Assembly: GCA_963789025.1 (NCBI GenBank)
Contig: CAWBIT010000005.1
Span: 496,001 to 560,000, forward strand
Origin: AP-15 sp963789025
GTDB taxonomy: Bacteria; Pseudomonadota; Alphaproteobacteria; ATCC43930; CGMCC-115725
Reading direction: 5' to 3'
Length of the DNA stretch: 64,000 nt
The first letter of the stretch is position 1; the number at the start of each line of letters is the position of its first letter. Both the position numbers and the translations under genes were made by a program. Of this stretch, positions 61,348-64,000 are shown one piece after another. Under the pieces are notes generated by a model. It searched no databases and had not been told where the DNA came from. It saw only the letters and a program-made list of their open reading frames with translations.

Positions 61348-61654
61348 GTTTCCTTCGTCCTCAGTTTGCGACTTAGGACGACGTTCCGACGTTAGCGCTT
61401 CGTAATCCATTCTCGCCTCCGAAAGCTTCTATCGTTGCAATTTAGAACCATTGAAATCTGGGTGTTTTTGAGGGCTTGTCAATACCGCGGGCTGGCGCTG
61501 GTTTGAGCACGCCCGCCACGATGACCGACGCGATCGTCCGGGTGGATCTATCCGACATGGTCCGGTTTCTCCTCGATGGACATGGAAGCTTCCGATGAAA
61601 GAGCCTCTCCCTCGCCGAGATCGGTGCGCTCTGCGCTTTCCTCAAATCGATGGT

Positions 61655-62014
61655 TCAGATCGTCGTGATCGGTGCTTCTATCCCACGGGATCTGGCCCAC
61701 GCGATCTGGTTGTCGGCTGCAGCGCGAGACTGCGCGGTCACGGTTCCCGGTGTGCGCTGCTGCATCCGGAACCAACAGTAGAGCGCTGCGGCAAAGATCG
61801 CACCCACCAATTGGGCCGCGACGTAGAGCGGGACTTCTCGATAAAGACCGGCTGCCACCGCCGGCCCGATGGTATGGCCATGCGCGAATGCGACCGACGG
61901 ATCATGGTTGACGCCGAGTGCTATTGCCGCCCCGGCGCCGATAAAGATCAGCGCGAAGGCGCCGATCAACTCGGCTGCCAACGCCCGCGCTGAACCGATT
62001 GCCGTTTCAGTCAC
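61655..62014 (-). pseudogene. Broken aquaporin/MIP-family gene
   Basis: From GTG 62014 the frame reads VTETAIGSARALAAELIGAF then ALIFIGAGAAIALGV, the first MIP helix. It continues HDPSVAFAHGHTIGPAVAAG and LYREVPLYVAAQLVGAIFAA, matching helix 2 and helix 3. The segment between, with the first NPA pore motif, is missing; only about 119 residues exist against about 230 for a whole channel, and the second NPA half is gone. The tail (AWARSRGIEAPITTI) is unrelated. It cannot form a pore. Confidence 0.75.
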
Positions 62015-62347
62015 TGACAACGATCTCCAAACATGGCGTGACGACCGCATGTCGCTTACTTACACCGTGGGCCAATGGGGGCCAGTGAATCTCAGTAAAT
62101 CGCGGTAAAAATCGCGGCAGAACCCACTCGCAAATGGTGCGCCGGTCGAGGTGCGTTACAATTTTTTACCGGATCTTACTCGGATTCAGCCCAGCACCGG
62201 TCTAAGTCTGCGAAAACGTCCACGAGCAAACAACCGGAGATCACGGTGCGACGCGGGACTGCACTATCGTGGCGTCCGGTGCGCGGTGCTGGCATTGGGA
62301 GGCAGCGCTCGCTTTGCTAGCCGCAATCGATGAGGAAATAAGATCCT
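62015..62347. other. Intergenic stretch before the RND efflux genes
   Basis: No gene seen. It must hold the promoter of the efflux operon. A run ACAATTTTTTACCGG at about 62157-62171 is AT-rich but has no clear paired hexamer. The start ATG 62348 follows AGGAAATAAGATCCT, a weak ribosome-binding site. Confidence 0.4.
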
Positions 62348-63589
62348 ATGGCCACGCCATCGGTTGTTTCCGACAAACCCGCTGTTAAGAGCGGACGTCG
62401 TCCCCCTCTGCTTGCCGGCCTCGTAATGCTGGCAGTCGCCTCCGGGGGGTACCTGGGATGGCAGCACTTCGCGCACCTCCCGACCACCGCGAAACCGGGG
62501 CCCCCGCCCCCTGTCCCGGTCATCGCAACGACGGTCAAGCAGCAAAATTTCCCGATCGTGCTGACCGGGATCGGCAATGTCGCGGCGCTGAACTCGGCGA
62601 CGATCCGCAGCTTGGTCACGGAACCGATCATCAGCATCGACTTCAAGGACGGCCAGTATGTCAAAAAAGGTGAGCTCCTGGCTCAGCTCGATCCGAGCAC
62701 CTATCAGGCGCAGCTCGATCAGGCGGAAGCCAATCTCGCCCGCGACCAGGCCCATCTCGAAAATGGGCGGATCAACCTCAACCGATATATCCCGCTGCAA
62801 AAGCAAGGCTTTGCACCCCAGCAGCAGGTCGCCACACAGCAAGCGAAAATCGCCCAGGAGCAAGCCGTCATAACGGCAGATCAGGCGGCGATCGAATTCG
62901 CCAAAACCGAGCTCAGCTATACGAAACTGCTGGCGCCGTTCGACGGGGTCGCCGGAATTCGGCTGCTCGATGTCGGCAACATCATTCACTCGAGCTCGAC
63001 GCGCGGCTCCCCGACCGAGCCAAATGCTCTGGTCGTGATCAACCAGGTGCAGCCGATCGCCGTGATGTTCACATTGGCTGCAGCCGACATTCCAGAGGTG
63101 CAGGACGCGATCGCAAAGGGCCTGGTCAAGGTCATTGCGTTGAGCGCGGACGGCGAAACCGAGCTCGACACCGGCACGCTCGCCGCGATCGACAATCAAG
63201 CGAATACAACCTCCGGAACGATAACCCTCAGGGCGATATTCTCCAATCCGCATCGCCAGCTGTGGCCCGGCATGTTCGTCAACGTCCGGGTCGTAACCCA
63301 GATGCAGGACAATGGTCTGACGGTTCCGCTCGATGCCGTCCAGCAGGGGCCGCGGGGGCAGTTCGTGTTTGTCGTCGATTCTGATCACAAAGTCGCGATG
63401 CAGCCAGTCTCGGTGCGCGAGACGCTCAACGGCGAGGCGCTGATCGACAAAGGATTGAGCGCCGGGGAGACGGTTGTCGTGCGCGGCCAATACCGGCTGA
63501 CGCCGGGCACCGTGGTGTCACTCGCCAACCCGAACGACCCCGCCGCGGTGCCGAACCCCACCCCGGCGAGCGCAGGCCTCTTGCCATGA
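62348..63589 (+). CDS. RND efflux periplasmic adaptor (MdtA/AcrA-like membrane fusion protein)
   Basis: A 413-residue protein with an N-terminal membrane anchor (PPLLAGLVMLAVASGGYLGW), a barrel-lipoyl part (PIISIDFKDGQYVKKGELLA, QLDPSTYQAQLDQAEANLAR), a hairpin coiled coil (about 110-180) and the beta-barrel segment FDGVAGIRLLDVGNIIHSSS. It links the inner-membrane pump to an outer-membrane channel. Its stop overlaps the pump start as ATGA. In the MdtABC type the pump has two different subunits; only the first begins here. The substrate is unknown. Confidence 0.9.
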   Translation: MATPSVVSDKPAVKSGRRPPLLAGLVMLAVASGGYLGWQHFAHLPTTAKPGPPPPVPVIATTVKQQNFPIVLTGIGNVAALNSATIRSLVTEPIISIDFKDGQYVKKGELLAQLDPSTYQAQLDQAEANLARDQAHLENGRINLNRYIPLQKQGFAPQQQVATQQAKIAQEQAVITADQAAIEFAKTELSYTKLLAPFDGVAGIRLLDVGNIIHSSSTRGSPTEPNALVVINQVQPIAVMFTLAAADIPEVQDAIAKGLVKVIALSADGETELDTGTLAAIDNQANTTSGTITLRAIFSNPHRQLWPGMFVNVRVVTQMQDNGLTVPLDAVQQGPRGQFVFVVDSDHKVAMQPVSVRETLNGEALIDKGLSAGETVVVRGQYRLTPGTVVSLANPNDPAAVPNPTPASAGLLP

Positions 63590-64000
63590 ACATCTCGGCG
63601 AAATTCATCCGCAAGCCGATCGCCACCGCGCTGCTGATGGCGGCAATCCTGCTGCTCGGCCTGATCAGCTACGAGCTGTTGCCGGTGGCGGCCTTGCCGA
63701 ACATCGACACGCCGACCGTCCTGGTCACCGCGCAATTTCCAGGCGCCGATGCGCAGACCGTTGCGGGCACCGTCACGACGCCGCTCGAACGGCAATTCGG
63801 TCAGATCCCCGGCCTGACGCAAATGACTTCGAGCAGCGGTAACGAAAGTTCCGAGATTACATTGCAGTTCGCCCGCAGCGTCTCTGTCGAAACGGCGGCG
63901 CAGGCCGTGCAGGCGGCGATCAATGCGGCGGCTGGCTTCCTGCCGCCGACGATGCCAAGCCCGCCGATCTATCGGCTGACCAATCCGGCGGATACGCCGG
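63586..64000 (+). CDS. RND efflux inner-membrane pump, 5' part only
   Basis: The first 138 residues of an MdtB/AcrB-type pump running off the right edge: MNISAKFIRKPIATALLMAA begins the first membrane helix, and LPVAALPNIDTPTVLVTAQF and GADAQTVAGTVTTPLERQFG are the usual porter-domain start. It uses the proton gradient to export lipophilic compounds. It overlaps the adaptor gene by four bases, so they are translated together. Confidence 0.92.
   Translation, partial: MNISAKFIRKPIATALLMAAILLLGLISYELLPVAALPNIDTPTVLVTAQFPGADAQTVAGTVTTPLERQFGQIPGLTQMTSSSGNESSEITLQFARSVSVETAAQAVQAAINAAAGFLPPTMPSPPIYRLTNPADTP

Noticed and set aside
61442..61558. A 38-codon minus-strand frame, MSDRSTRTIASVIVAG...
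   Set aside because: It is too short and has no clear ribosome-binding site or domain, so a gene cannot be supported.

Overview
The window is GC-rich, tightly packed bacterial DNA from an alphaproteobacterium, most likely a soil or plant-associated member of Rhizobiales or Rhodospirillales. This rests on an ALAS-type hemA (C4 haem pathway), a lipoyl domain fused to PdhB, the order kdsA-eno-ftsB-pdhA-pdhB-pdhC-lpd followed by lipA and a RatA/Coq10 gene, a PhoB-type box of CTGTCAT repeats, and families of GC-rich interspersed palindromes. Species-level placement is not possible by eye.

Layout. 1-5.2 kb: a FAD-dependent oxidase cut by the left edge, a membrane methyltransferase and lipB on the minus strand, tRNA-Leu(GAG), then a compact catabolic operon (isovaleryl-CoA dehydrogenase, RidA-like protein, alpha/beta hydrolase). 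5.4-6.9 kb: an amidohydrolase. 7.2-12.9 kb: an accessory island bracketed by two broken amidohydrolase pieces. It holds nested palindromes, a frameshifted small gene, a promoter-terminator unit that may be a small RNA, a helix-turn-helix gene with palindromic operators, an MBL-fold hydrolase plus four-helix membrane protein pair, the stump of a second MBL gene, a DUF5681 gene and a GloB-amidohydrolase chimera. 13-31 kb: an extradiol dioxygenase, isoprenoid genes (dxs, ispA) with xseB, a histone-deacetylase-fold enzyme, a sugar-transfer pair, YajQ, a set of small-acid oxidoreductases, aldolase and transporter, and PpiD.

30.8-41.8 kb is the housekeeping core: tpiA, secG, pyrG, kdsA, eno, ftsB, then the whole pyruvate dehydrogenase complex. 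The lipoate genes lipB (2 kb) and lipA (45 kb) supply the cofactor for PdhB and PdhC. 41.8-44.3 kb is a phosphonate/phosphite-type ABC transporter (phnDCE) behind a PhoB box. 47-52 kb is a less GC-rich envelope set (large membrane protein, HpnL-like flippase, phosphatase-fold protein).

52-57.8 kb is scarred: a sigma-factor remnant, a leader-peptide remnant, a secreted FN3 protein, a dihaem peroxidase, an Hsp70-like protein and a second DUF5681 gene. 57.8-64 kb carries hemA, katG (a haem enzyme beside haem synthesis), a broken aquaporin, and an RND efflux adaptor whose pump gene runs off the right edge.

The most unusual area is the 7-13 kb island. Its MBL hydrolase plus membrane protein cassette is the best candidate for an undescribed system, but its function cannot be read from sequence alone. 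No rRNA, CRISPR array, intact insertion sequence or phage structural gene was seen.
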